From Bacteroidetes bacterium GWF2_33_38 (lineage in GTDB: Bacteria; Bacteroidota; Bacteroidia; Bacteroidales; GWF2-33-38): 64,000 nt of DNA. Location: positions 62,001 to 126,000 of the forward strand of contig MEOF01000062.1 of assembly GCA_001769505.1 (NCBI GenBank), given 5' to 3'. Shown here in pieces: positions 40,476 to 49,576 of this stretch. Made by a program: the position numbers and the translations under genes. A model generated the notes under the pieces. That model ran no database searches. It had not been told where the DNA came from and saw nothing but the letters and a program-made list of their open reading frames with translations. Position 1 is the stretch's first letter; each line of letters opens with the position of its first letter.

Positions 40476-42542
40476 ATGGATAATTTTATACATAAATACT
40501 TAGAAGAAGCAACTGAATTGATTATCAATTTAGAAGATGCTTTGCTTGTATTAGAAAATAATCCGAGTGATAAGGATTCTATTGCGAATGTATTTAGAAT
40601 CATGCATACTTTAAAAGGCAATAGCTCGATGTTTGGATTCGATGTTATTAGCGACTTTACTCATCACCTTGAGAATATTTATGATTTGGTAAGACAAGGA
40701 AGAATATCGTTGACAAAAGATATTTTTGATGTAACATTAGAGTCTGTTGATCATTTGCGAAATCTTTTAAAAGATACAAAATTAGAAGACAAAAATGTTA
40801 AAAATTTTCACGATATACTTATACAAAAAGTAAAAAAAATAAATACTGACGAAGCAGAACAACGAACAGAAACCGTTATTTCAACCGAAACGCTTATTAA
40901 ACAAGAAAACGATACAAAATCATATTATATTTATTTCAAACCTTTTGAAGATATTTTGTTGAATGGAACCAATCCGTTTTTTCTAATTGAAGATTTGAAC
41001 GATTTGGGAACCTGCATGGCTATTCCAAACCATACTATCCCAAATTTATCTGAAATAGAACCTGAAAAATGCTATTCGTATTGGCATATTTTACTAAATA
41101 CAGAAGAAGGAATTGATTCAATAAAAGATATTTTCATTTTTGTTGAAGATGAATGCGAATTGGTAATTCAAGAAATACCTAATGTAAATATTTTTAACTA
41201 CGAAGATGGAATCAATAAATTTAAGCTACTTACCTCACATTCAATTCAAAAAATCGAAATTTCTGACTTAATTTCAAAACAAGAAGGCAAAGAAAATGAA
41301 AAACTTCACATTGAAAATGATGATAAAGAAGTTGAAGTTTTAGTAAGCCCTTCGGAAAAGATATTTAAACAAAAAGAAACGTCTATTTCAAGCATTCGAG
41401 TTTCATCAGAAAAAATTGATGAAATGATGAATTTAGTGAGCGAATTAATTACAGTTCAAGCTCGATTGACTTTATTTGCCGAAAATAATCCCTCGTCAGA
41501 GCTTACGAATGTTGCCGAAAATATTCAAAAGCTTTCTCGCCAATTACGTGATAATGCTTTTAGTATCTCATTAATACCATTACAAAGTGTTGTTACACGT
41601 TTTCAACGACTAGTCCGAGATTTATCGACTGAACTAAATAAAGATATTGAATTTGTAACCGAAGGAACAGAAACAGAATTGGATAAAAACATTATTGAAA
41701 AGCTTTCTGATCCAATAATGCATATTATTAGAAACAGTTTAGATCATGGAATTGAAGATAAAAATATAAGAAAAGAAAAAGGAAAACCCGAAAAGTCGAA
41801 GTTGCTTCTTAAAGCATATTATTCAGGCGTAAATGTGTTTATTCAAATTTCTGATGATGGTGCAGGACTTGATGTAGTTAAAATTAGAAACAAAGCTATT
41901 TCATCGGGAATTATCCATGAAGATACCGTATTGACAGAGAAAGAACTCTTCGATTTAATTTTCTTACCCGGATTTTCAACGGCTTCAAAAGTTACTGAAG
42001 TTTCAGGTCGTGGGGTTGGCATGGATGTCGTTAAAAGAAAAATTTCGGAAATTCGAGGAGAAGTTTCAATAGACTCTGTTAAAAATGAAGGAACTTCCAT
42101 TACTATAAAGCTCCCATTAACACTTTCAATTATCGACGGGCTTTTAGTTAAAATAGAAAATGAACATTTTGTAATTCCTCTCTCTGGAATTTTTAAATGT
42201 TTTGCTGTTGGCAAAGACGCTTTGTTGAATGCCTTTAACAATACAATTGTGCTTGATGGCGAGCAAGTGCCAACCGTAAATCTTAGAAAAGAGTTTGGAA
42301 TGATTGAAAACATTCCGGAAACTGTTCAAGTTGTGGTAGTAATGTACGATTCTCAAAAAGTTGGGATAGCTATTGATAAGGTTATTGGAGAATACCAAGC
42401 AGTTCTAAAACCTTTGGGCAAAATATATAAAAATCAAGAATTTATTTCGGGAGCAACTATTTTAGGAGATGGAACAATAGCCTTGGTATTAGATCCATAT
42501 AAAATAATTATTGAATTTGATTTAAAAGCTAAAACTATATAA
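40476..42542 (+). CDS. cheA: Chemosensory histidine kinase CheA
   Basis: All CheA domains in order: P1 histidine phosphotransfer (RIMHTLKGNSSMFGF, phosphoacceptor H44); a P2-like middle region (about 150-250); P3 dimerisation (SSEKIDEMMNLVSELITVQARL); P4 ATPase (PIMHIIRNSLDHGIED, QISDDGAGLD, GRGVGMDVVK); and P5 CheW-like (IIDGLLVKIENEHFVIPLSGI ... AIDKVIGEYQAVLKP). Length 688. It autophosphorylates and passes phosphate to CheY and CheB. The gene is 2 bp after cheY and 11 bp before cheW. Confidence 0.98.
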   Translation: MDNFIHKYLEEATELIINLEDALLVLENNPSDKDSIANVFRIMHTLKGNSSMFGFDVISDFTHHLENIYDLVRQGRISLTKDIFDVTLESVDHLRNLLKDTKLEDKNVKNFHDILIQKVKKINTDEAEQRTETVISTETLIKQENDTKSYYIYFKPFEDILLNGTNPFFLIEDLNDLGTCMAIPNHTIPNLSEIEPEKCYSYWHILLNTEEGIDSIKDIFIFVEDECELVIQEIPNVNIFNYEDGINKFKLLTSHSIQKIEISDLISKQEGKENEKLHIENDDKEVEVLVSPSEKIFKQKETSISSIRVSSEKIDEMMNLVSELITVQARLTLFAENNPSSELTNVAENIQKLSRQLRDNAFSISLIPLQSVVTRFQRLVRDLSTELNKDIEFVTEGTETELDKNIIEKLSDPIMHIIRNSLDHGIEDKNIRKEKGKPEKSKLLLKAYYSGVNVFIQISDDGAGLDVVKIRNKAISSGIIHEDTVLTEKELFDLIFLPGFSTASKVTEVSGRGVGMDVVKRKISEIRGEVSIDSVKNEGTSITIKLPLTLSIIDGLLVKIENEHFVIPLSGIFKCFAVGKDALLNAFNNTIVLDGEQVPTVNLRKEFGMIENIPETVQVVVVMYDSQKVGIAIDKVIGEYQAVLKPLGKIYKNQEFISGATILGDGTIALVLDPYKIIIEFDLKAKTI

Positions 42543-42553
42543 TACAAAAGATT

Positions 42554-43051
42554 ATGAGTGCTGAAAAAATGGAAATAAACTCGTACTTGTCTTTTAAACT
42601 TGGAGATGAAGTATATGCTGCTAACGTGAGTAAAGTGCTGAACATTTTGGAAATGACTAAAATAACAAAAGTTCCTAAAGCACCTGAGTATATGAAAGGC
42701 GTAATAAACCTCAGAGGTTCCGTTTTGCCAGTTGTAGATACTCGAATTAAATTTGGTATGACTCCAACCGAGTACACAACAAATACTTGCATTTTGGTTC
42801 TTGAAATTGAAATTGATAACGATTCATTACATGTTGGTGGTTTGGTTGATTCGGTTCAAGAAGTTCTAGAGATTGAAAAAAATCAAATCTTGCCTCCTCC
42901 AAATATTGGAAATAAGTTCAAATCGCAATTTATTACTGGTATGTACAAAATGGGAGATGATCAATTTATTATGATTTTGGATATGGATAAGATATTTACG
43001 ATTGATGATTTATTAGCATTGAAAGATAATGCTGATGTATCGGTATCGTAG
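42554..43051 (+). CDS. cheW: Chemosensory adaptor CheW
   Basis: A single CheW domain (165 residues): YLSFKLGDEVYAANVSKVLNILE, KVPKAPEYMKGVINLRGSVLPVVDTRIKFGM, VGGLVDSVQEVLEI and FITGMYKMGDDQFIMILDMDKIF. It would couple CheA to receptors. The region of best match to CheA P5 is conserved, so assembly into arrays is likely. Start at the ATG after AAAGATT; no ribosome binding site. Confidence 0.97.
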   Translation: MSAEKMEINSYLSFKLGDEVYAANVSKVLNILEMTKITKVPKAPEYMKGVINLRGSVLPVVDTRIKFGMTPTEYTTNTCILVLEIEIDNDSLHVGGLVDSVQEVLEIEKNQILPPPNIGNKFKSQFITGMYKMGDDQFIMILDMDKIFTIDDLLALKDNADVSVS

Positions 43052-43071
43052 CATTCCCATAAAATATATTT

Positions 43072-43941
43072 ATGCAAACTCAAAATATAAATACACATTC
43101 TTCATCAAGCCCATTCACAGTAAAGATGTCAAATTCTACGTTTGATAAGTTTAGTAAATTTATCAAAGATGAGTTGGGCATTAAAATGCCATTGGAGAAA
43201 AAAATTATGCTCGAAAGTCGATTGCAAAAACGACTCAAGGCACTGAACTTTGACTCTTTCGATGAATATTACAATTACGTTTTTAGCAACAATGGAAAAG
43301 AAACAGAACTTATTCATATGATGGATATAGTTACGACAAATAAAACTGATTTCTTTCGTGAACCGGCTCATTTTGAGTTTATGCAAGAATATGCAATTCC
43401 TGAATTTTCAAATAAATATGGAAATCGTCCAATGAAAATATGGAGTGCAGGTTGTTCTAGTGGCGAAGAGCCATATACCATTGCTATGGTGTTGAACGAA
43501 GCGGTAGAGCGAAATCAACTTTATGATTTTCAAATTTTAGGAACTGATATTTCTGTCGGAATTCTTCAAAAAGCATTCGATGCAACTTATCAATTCAGCA
43601 GAGTTGAGCCAATTCCCAATACCTTGCTTAAAAAGTATTTTTTGAAGCATAAAGATCCCAATAATAAAATAGTTCGTGTAATTCCTCAAATAAGAAAAAA
43701 AACAACATATCAACGCTTAAATTTCATGGATAATACTTACAATATTCAAGAAACATTTGATATCGTTTTTTGCCGAAATGTTTTGATATATTTTGACCGC
43801 GAAACACAAGAAAAAGTTATAAATAGACTTTGTACTAAACTTAAAACTGGAGGATATTTTTTCTTGGGTCATTCCGAATCATTATCCGGATTTGACGTTC
43901 CGTTACAAAATATTAAACCAACCGTTTTTAGAAAAATTTAA
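43072..43941 (+). CDS. cheR: Chemotaxis methyltransferase CheR
   Basis: CheR methylates receptor glutamates. The N-terminal helical domain (STFDKFSKFIKDELGI, LESRLQKRLKALNFDSFDEYY) is followed by the SAM-binding domain with RPMKIWSAGCSSGEEPYTIAMVL (motif I), ILGTDISVGIL, VFCRNVLIYFDRETQE and FFLGHSESL. Length 289, normal. Receptors with methylation sites are not in this window and must be encoded elsewhere. Confidence 0.97.
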   Translation: MQTQNINTHSSSSPFTVKMSNSTFDKFSKFIKDELGIKMPLEKKIMLESRLQKRLKALNFDSFDEYYNYVFSNNGKETELIHMMDIVTTNKTDFFREPAHFEFMQEYAIPEFSNKYGNRPMKIWSAGCSSGEEPYTIAMVLNEAVERNQLYDFQILGTDISVGILQKAFDATYQFSRVEPIPNTLLKKYFLKHKDPNNKIVRVIPQIRKKTTYQRLNFMDNTYNIQETFDIVFCRNVLIYFDRETQEKVINRLCTKLKTGGYFFLGHSESLSGFDVPLQNIKPTVFRKI

Positions 43942-43952
43942 TTATTAGCAAT

Positions 43953-44828
43953 ATGATAAAATTAACTGATAAAGAATTGCTTGCAGAACTTGAAAAAAGA
44001 TTTGAAATTAATCAAAAAGCACTCGAAGAATTACGCGAGATGACTGAAAAACTTAAGTTCGTAAATAAAAAATTAGAAGATTCAGAAGCATTAAAAAGTC
44101 ATTTTTTATCTAATATAAGGAACGAAATAATCAATCCTTTTGCTTCTATCATGGCTTTGTCAAAAAATATCATGACACTGAAATCTGAAAATTTTGAAAA
44201 AGGGAAAGACATGGCAAAACATATTTTAACCGAAGCATTTATTCTTGATTTTCAGTTAAATAATATTTTTGCAGCTGCCGAAATAGAAGCAGGAATTATT
44301 GCCCCTCAAATTACAAATACCGATATCAAACTTGTGATTAAAAATGTAATTGAAACTTTTAACACTTATGCTAATCAGCGAAAAATTACACTCGAACATA
44401 TTTGCAACATTCAAGAAAATACACCTTCTGTATTTTTTAAAACAGATTTTTCTAAAATTCAATTGATTTTATCTAATTTGCTATCCAATGCGATTACTTA
44501 TAGTTCCGAAAATCAAAAAGTAATCACATCTATTTCACTAAACAATAAGGTGTTGCGAATTTCGATTAAAGATTTTGGAAAAGGGATTAACGAAGAAAGT
44601 CAATATTTAATATTTGATAGATTTAAAAAACTAGATGATAGAATATACACTTTAAACGCAGGTCCAGGATTAGGGCTTTCAATTGTCAGAGAGTTTGTGG
44701 AAATATTACAAGGTGAAATAGTTTTAAATAGCAAAATTAACGAAGGGTCGGAGTTTATCCTTACTATACCAGAATCTGAAATAAGTGATTTCGGATTTTC
44801 TGAAGAAGGAGACACAGAATTATTCTAA
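43953..44828 (+). CDS. Histidine-kinase-like protein lacking the phosphoacceptor His (pseudokinase)
   Basis: Coiled-coil start (residues 5-45), then a HisKA-like helix FLSNIRNEIINPFASI. In active kinases this reads FLxNxSHExRTP, so the phosphoacceptor His is Asn57 here (codon AAC). The ATPase domain is intact: LILSNLLSNAITYS (N box), KDFGKGINEES (G1, DxGxG), IFDRFKKLD and GPGLGLSIVREFVE (G2). Length 291, no membrane helix. It may bind ATP and act as scaffold, phosphatase or partner of the STAS protein, but cannot phosphorylate itself in the normal way. The chain ends EEGDTELF, an acidic tail shared with two other operon proteins. Confidence 0.85.
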   Translation: MIKLTDKELLAELEKRFEINQKALEELREMTEKLKFVNKKLEDSEALKSHFLSNIRNEIINPFASIMALSKNIMTLKSENFEKGKDMAKHILTEAFILDFQLNNIFAAAEIEAGIIAPQITNTDIKLVIKNVIETFNTYANQRKITLEHICNIQENTPSVFFKTDFSKIQLILSNLLSNAITYSSENQKVITSISLNNKVLRISIKDFGKGINEESQYLIFDRFKKLDDRIYTLNAGPGLGLSIVREFVEILQGEIVLNSKINEGSEFILTIPESEISDFGFSEEGDTELF

Positions 44829-44844
44829 AATCGTTATTTATTTA

Positions 44845-45315
44845 ATGGAAAATTTAACAACATACTATTTATACCCTTCGGCAATATATTATAGCAAAGA
44901 GCCTTACTTAATTACTACCGTTTTAGGTTCTTGTGTATCAGTTTGTCTTTGGGATCCTGTACTTCATTATGGCGGTATGAATCATTATATGCTTCCGTTA
45001 TGGAATGGACAAGGATTGGCAACGCCAAAATATGGAAATATTGCGATTAAAAAATTAATTGACAATATGCTTGCATTAGGTTGTCATAAATCCTCATTAG
45101 TCGCAAAAGTATTTGGAGGAGGTGAGGTTATTGATACGAATATTTCAAATTTTCAAATTGGTGAGCGGAATATTTATATGGCAAAGCAAATGCTAGAAGA
45201 AGAGAGAATCAAAATTGTAAGTTCGAGCGTAGCGGGAAAATTGGGAAGGAAAATTATTTTTAATACATTCGATGGAAGTGTCAAACATAAATTTATTGAA
45301 AAAACACAATTTTAA
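44845..45315 (+). CDS. cheD: Chemoreceptor glutamine deamidase CheD
   Basis: ATG at 44845 ([13 protein letters not shown]) is used; a longer ORF from 44785 would overlap the preceding gene. Catalytic motif [14 protein letters not shown] (Cys of G-S-C), [12 protein letters not shown] with the active His, KVFGGGEVI and [16 protein letters not shown] are as in CheD. Length 156. CheD amidates receptor Gln residues and in some bacteria binds the CheC phosphatase. It overlaps cheB by 1 bp. Confidence 0.95.
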   Translation: MENLTTYYLYPSAIYYSKEPYLITTVLGSCVSVCLWDPVLHYGGMNHYMLPLWNGQGLATPKYGNIAIKKLIDNMLALGCHKSSLVAKVFGGGEVIDTNISNFQIGERNIYMAKQMLEEERIKIVSSSVAGKLGRKIIFNTFDGSVKHKFIEKTQF

Positions 45316-46394
45316 TGGAGGTTGAAAATAAAATAAAAGTTCTTATTGTTGACGATTCTGCAGTAGTTAGACAAGCTCTTACCTCAATACTTGAATCAGA
45401 CCCTCGAATAGAAGTAATTGGTACTGCATCAGATCCTTTTTATGCCGCTAAAAAATTACAAACTCATGTGCCAGATGTAATAACGCTAGATATTGAAATG
45501 CCTAGAATGGATGGGCTTACTTTTTTACGAAAGTTAATGTCTCAACACCCTATCCCTGTTGTAATTATTTCAAGTTTGACCGCACAAGGAACTCAAACAG
45601 CTATCAAGGCATTAGAAGCAGGAGCCGTTGAAATTATTACCAAACCTCAATTAGATGTTAAAGGTTTTATTGAAGAATCACGTAGTCATATCTGTAGTGT
45701 AATTAAAGCAGCCGCAAGTTCAAACGTAAAAAGAAAAAAATATACTGAAAATGTTATTGCACCCAAATTATCAGCCGATGCTGTAATTCAAAAAGCACAG
45801 TCGTATAGCATGATAAAAACAACTGAAATTGTAATAGCAGTTGGTGCTTCAACCGGAGGGACCGAGGCTTTACGGGAGTTTTTAATGGAATTACCCCACG
45901 ATGTACCCGGTATAGTTATCGTTCAGCATATGCCTGAAAAATTTACAAAATCGTTTGCCGATAGACTCAATGAATTGTGTAATATAACCGTAAAAGAGGC
46001 AGAAGACGGCGATAGCGTTCTGAGAGGTCGAGCATTGATTGCTCCCGGAAATTATCATACACTTTTGAAACGAAGTGGAGCTAAATACTATGTTGAAGTT
46101 AAAGATGGTCCATTAGTTAATCGACATCGTCCTGCGGTTGATGTATTGTTCCGTTCCACAGCTCGATATGCCGGAAGTAATGCCATTGGAATTATAATGA
46201 CAGGCATGGGCGATGATGGTGCTAAGGGATTGTTAGAAATGAAAGAAGCCGGTGCCAAAACAATTGCACAAGATGAAAAATCATGCGTTGTGTTTGGAAT
46301 GCCTAAAGAAGCCATTAAATTAAATGCTGTCGATAAAATTTTACCTTTGAATAAAATTGCACAGCAAATATTAAATATGCAACACGAATTTTAA
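45315..46394 (+). CDS. cheB: Chemotaxis methylesterase / response regulator CheB
   Basis: Receiver domain (1-125) with [15 protein letters not shown]59 in [22 protein letters not shown] and IITKPQLD. The C-terminal methylesterase has [12 protein letters not shown] (S179), [11 protein letters not shown] (H205), LIAPGNYH and [14 protein letters not shown] (D300). Length 359, normal. It demethylates receptors when phosphorylated by CheA. One-bp overlap (TAATG) with cheD. Confidence 0.98.
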   Translation: MEVENKIKVLIVDDSAVVRQALTSILESDPRIEVIGTASDPFYAAKKLQTHVPDVITLDIEMPRMDGLTFLRKLMSQHPIPVVIISSLTAQGTQTAIKALEAGAVEIITKPQLDVKGFIEESRSHICSVIKAAASSNVKRKKYTENVIAPKLSADAVIQKAQSYSMIKTTEIVIAVGASTGGTEALREFLMELPHDVPGIVIVQHMPEKFTKSFADRLNELCNITVKEAEDGDSVLRGRALIAPGNYHTLLKRSGAKYYVEVKDGPLVNRHRPAVDVLFRSTARYAGSNAIGIIMTGMGDDGAKGLLEMKEAGAKTIAQDEKSCVVFGMPKEAIKLNAVDKILPLNKIAQQILNMQHEF

Positions 46395-46405
46395 AATTAT
46401 TAATT

Positions 46406-48688
46406 ATGGACAACAAAAAAGTTCATTCATATACCAGAAAATATACGCTTCAAGGCTTTTTGTTCAGCTTGGGAGCTTATTTTATTCTTCTCCTTATTGA
46501 TTTGGATATTAATGGAATGCATTTTACATTTTCAAATGTGTATAAATTACATCAGATTAATCCATTTTTTTGGGCAATAGACACACTGCCCATTTTAAAC
46601 ACACTTGTTTCATTTTACATAGGTCGTAAAATTGGTAAAAACGTTGCATTAACCGAATTTACAATCGATTCGGAAAAAGAAAAGACAGGCAAAATAATAC
46701 AGTTTACCGAAAATCTTCGTTCGGGAAAAATCAATATCGATGTTGAAAATATTGCGAAAGACGACGTATTGGCAAAAGCCCTTCGAGATTTACAAAACGA
46801 CCTGAAAGACAGCAAGGTAGAAGAAGCAAAAAGAAGAAAAGAAGACGCACAGCGAAACTGGACCTCGGAAGGATTGGCTCAATTTGGAGAAATTCTCAGA
46901 AACGACAACGATAATATCGAAGTTTTATCGTACAATATTATCAGCAATTTAGTTAAGTATTTAAAAGCCAATCAAGGTGGGGTTTTCATCATTAATGAAA
47001 ACGAAAATAACGAGAAGTATTTTGATATGACTGCTTGTTATGCTTATGACAGGAAAAAATTTGCGAATAAACGACTTGAATGGGGCGAAGGATTAATTGG
47101 AACTTGTGCTTTAGAACAAGAAAAAATATTATTGACTGATGTGCCTGACGAATATGTTGATATTACATCAGGGCTTGGAAATGCAAATCCTCGTGCCATA
47201 TTAATTGTGCCATTAAAAATTAACGACGAAATACATGGAGTTATCGAAATAGCCTCATTTAATGTATTCGAAAAATTTGAAATTGATTTTGTCGAGAAAA
47301 TATCAGAAAGTATTGCATCAACTATTTCGACTGTAAAAATTAATATTCAAACAGCTCGATTGTTAAAAGATTCGCAAGACCAAGCTCGTATACTTGCCGA
47401 CCAAGAAGAAAAAATGCGTCAAAATATGGAAGAGCTTCGGGCAACTCAAGAAGAAGCAACTAGGCAAGGTATTGAATTTGAAAATTTTACAAATTCTGTC
47501 GATTATTCATTGATTAGAGCTGAATATACTACAAAAGGATTATTGACGTATGCTAACAAGCAATTTTTGAAAAATTTGAGCTATGCTTCACTTGGCGAAA
47601 TAAAAAATAAACATATAAATACCTTCATCGACAAGAAAAGCCACGAGTTGTTCGAGAAAATTCTGTCGGAGCTATTGGAAGGAAAATCGCATTACGAAGG
47701 CGACATGAAATACATTACCAAAGAAGGAAAAGAATTATGGACAACTTCTACTTATGTTTGTGTAAAAGATCATCACGAAGAAATTCAAAAGATTTTGTAT
47801 TTAGGAATTGATATTACACATAAAAAACGTCAAAATCTTGACTATCAAGGGCAAATTGAAGCTCTTCACCGTTCGAGCATAAAAGCAGAATTCAATACCG
47901 AAGGTCATGTTTTGTTTATCAACGATTTGTTTGTCGAAAATCTAAAATATTCGACTGCCGATTTAATGGATAAATCTGTTTTTGACTTATTGCCTAAAAA
48001 AGATATTAAAACCTTTAAAAATATTTGGCAAAATGTTGTGAATGGAAATGCATTCAAAGATCAAATAAAATTTGAAAGCATGGATAACGAGGAGCGATGG
48101 CTTCAAGCTACATTCTCTGCCGTTCACGATATGTATGGCGATGTTGCCAAAATTATATTAATTGCTCACGACATAACAGAGCAAAAATACATGGAACTTG
48201 AGGCTCAAAAACAAGCACAGATTTTAAAAGAACAAGAAGCCACTCTGTTGCAAAATGTTGAAGAAATGAAGTCGATTCAGAACGAAATGGAAAAGAAAAA
48301 TATTCTGATTGAAGCCGAAAAGACAAAATCTCTTGCAATTCTCGAAGGCTGTGTTGAAGGAATTGTTACGTTCGACAATAAAGGAAAAATAGACTCATTT
48401 AATAAGGCCGCAGAGTCTATTTTTAATCTGAATAAAGTTGATGTTATAGGGAAAAAAATAAATAAATATTTTCCGTTAGAAATTGAAAAAAATGAGGATT
48501 CAATTAAAGTTATATATGTAACTGAAGCCGAGAGAATTTCACTCGAAAATAATGTAAAATTAGAAATTTGGATTCACAACGATTTTATACAACAAAAGTC
48601 GGTATTATTGACCTTACTCGAAATTTCGTCGGGCGAAAATATTTCGTTTACCGCATTCTTTCAAGACATTGAAGTTGAGTTGTTTTAA
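46406..48688 (+). CDS. Membrane GAF/PAS sensor protein of the chemosensory operon
   Basis: Two membrane helices at the N-terminus (about 14-33 and 50-68), a HAMP-like segment (RSGKINIDVENIAKDDVLAKAL), a GAF domain (about 155-310: VLSYNIISNLVKYLKANQGGVF, GEGLIGTCALEQ, LIVPLKINDEIHGVIEIASF), a coiled coil, and three PAS-like domains (about 350-470, 485-600 and 635-750). No kinase, methyl-accepting hairpin or other output domain is seen. The protein ends FFQDIEVELF, the acidic tail shared in this operon. It may be the operon's sensor, passing signals through its coiled coils. Length 760. Confidence 0.85.
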   Translation: MDNKKVHSYTRKYTLQGFLFSLGAYFILLLIDLDINGMHFTFSNVYKLHQINPFFWAIDTLPILNTLVSFYIGRKIGKNVALTEFTIDSEKEKTGKIIQFTENLRSGKINIDVENIAKDDVLAKALRDLQNDLKDSKVEEAKRRKEDAQRNWTSEGLAQFGEILRNDNDNIEVLSYNIISNLVKYLKANQGGVFIINENENNEKYFDMTACYAYDRKKFANKRLEWGEGLIGTCALEQEKILLTDVPDEYVDITSGLGNANPRAILIVPLKINDEIHGVIEIASFNVFEKFEIDFVEKISESIASTISTVKINIQTARLLKDSQDQARILADQEEKMRQNMEELRATQEEATRQGIEFENFTNSVDYSLIRAEYTTKGLLTYANKQFLKNLSYASLGEIKNKHINTFIDKKSHELFEKILSELLEGKSHYEGDMKYITKEGKELWTTSTYVCVKDHHEEIQKILYLGIDITHKKRQNLDYQGQIEALHRSSIKAEFNTEGHVLFINDLFVENLKYSTADLMDKSVFDLLPKKDIKTFKNIWQNVVNGNAFKDQIKFESMDNEERWLQATFSAVHDMYGDVAKIILIAHDITEQKYMELEAQKQAQILKEQEATLLQNVEEMKSIQNEMEKKNILIEAEKTKSLAILEGCVEGIVTFDNKGKIDSFNKAAESIFNLNKVDVIGKKINKYFPLEIEKNEDSIKVIYVTEAERISLENNVKLEIWIHNDFIQQKSVLLTLLEISSGENISFTAFFQDIEVELF

Positions 48689-48747
48689 TTGTGGGTGTTC
48701 GGCAAAAGTGCATGTATAAATTCGAGTTTTTACATTGAAGAAGTTAA

Positions 48748-49266
48748 ATGAAATTGAAACAAGCTATAAAAATAATTGAGGAGCAAAAACAAAAAGTATT
48801 AAGTCCTGATTATCCTAAAAATGATGAATGGATTGTTGAAACTGCATCTTATATCAAAGACTTTTTTGGATTTGAATCAATCGAATATTCTCGCATTGCA
48901 CAATTCAAGTGGCATGTTAAAGTCTTAGACACTACACCTAAAGAAAAAATTAAGCAATTTCTCGAACAAAATACGTCTAATATTGTTATCTTTTTAGATA
49001 ATTGTAAACGTACTTTAAAAAATAAAGGACTATACAAAGTACCTAAAAATAATTTTCTGTCAGATAAAAGTAACTTAGAGCTTTTAAGTATAATCTTAGG
49101 TATTTGTGTGTTTATTTTTGGAATTGGATATTGGACGAAAAAATTCGAGGTATTTTCTGTTGTTACAAGAACTGAAAAGTCTGCTTATTACTCTACTTAT
49201 GATTCCTTAGAAAATGAAACAAGTAAAAATAATGATATCGAAAAATGCGATAGTCTTTATAATTAA
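48748..49266 (+). CDS. Hypothetical membrane-anchored protein
   Basis: Not recognised. A soluble N-terminal part (about 1-100: MKLKQAIKIIEEQKQKV, YIKDFFGFESIEYSRIAQF, VIFLDNCKRTLKNKGLY) precedes one membrane helix (LLSIILGICVFIFGIGYWT) and a polar C-terminal tail rich in Ser, Asn and Glu. Length 172. It lies 60 bp after the chemosensory operon and 90 bp before the toxin-antitoxin pair, on the same strand; there is no evidence for a link to either. Confidence 0.6.
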   Translation: MKLKQAIKIIEEQKQKVLSPDYPKNDEWIVETASYIKDFFGFESIEYSRIAQFKWHVKVLDTTPKEKIKQFLEQNTSNIVIFLDNCKRTLKNKGLYKVPKNNFLSDKSNLELLSIILGICVFIFGIGYWTKKFEVFSVVTRTEKSAYYSTYDSLENETSKNNDIEKCDSLYN

Positions 49267-49331
49267 TAGCTTAACATTCAACGTGATATTAAATTTGAAT
49301 TTAAACGATTGAAAAGAACGAAATAAAATTG

Positions 49332-49339
49332 TATTTTTG
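49332..49339 (+). promoter_or_regulatory. -7 promoter box (TATTTTTG) of the toxin-antitoxin pair
   Basis: It matches TAnnTTTG 15 bp before the antitoxin ATG. It overlaps the TTG at 49337 that a longer ORF would use, so the ATG at 49355 is the real start. Confidence 0.6.
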
Positions 49340-49354
49340 TATAAAAATAATAGT

Positions 49355-49576
49355 ATGAATATTCAAGCCGAAAAAATAGAATTAATGAAAATGATACTGG
49401 AAACAGATAATCCAAGTATTCTAAATTCTATTAAGAGAATTTTGAATATTGAAAAGAAAAAAGACTTTTGGGACACATTACCGGCTAATCAGAAAGAAGA
49501 AATATTGAAAGCAATTGAAGAAATTAATAGTGACGAAATAATTGATTACAAAGACTTTATTAAGAAGCACAAGTAA
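49355..49576 (+). CDS. Antitoxin of a RelE/ParE-type pair
   Basis: A 73-residue protein (MNIQAEKIELMKMILETDNPS, LNSIKRILNIEKKKDFWDTL, IEEINSDEIIDYKDFIKKHK), a family of Bacteroidota antitoxins in which the C-terminal part wraps the toxin. Its stop overlaps the toxin's ATG by 1 bp, normal for such pairs. It would repress its own promoter as a complex, though no operator palindrome stands out at the -7 box. Confidence 0.85.
   Translation: MNIQAEKIELMKMILETDNPSILNSIKRILNIEKKKDFWDTLPANQKEEILKAIEEINSDEIIDYKDFIKKHK

Noticed and set aside
41843-42313. 156-aa ORF antisense to cheA
   Set aside because: It is the shadow of cheA in another frame: codon bias is that of the coding strand, and it has no start signal or family match.
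46406-48688. Methyl-accepting chemotaxis protein
   Set aside because: It has two helices and a HAMP-like segment, but no conserved signalling hairpin tip; GAF and PAS domains fill the rest.
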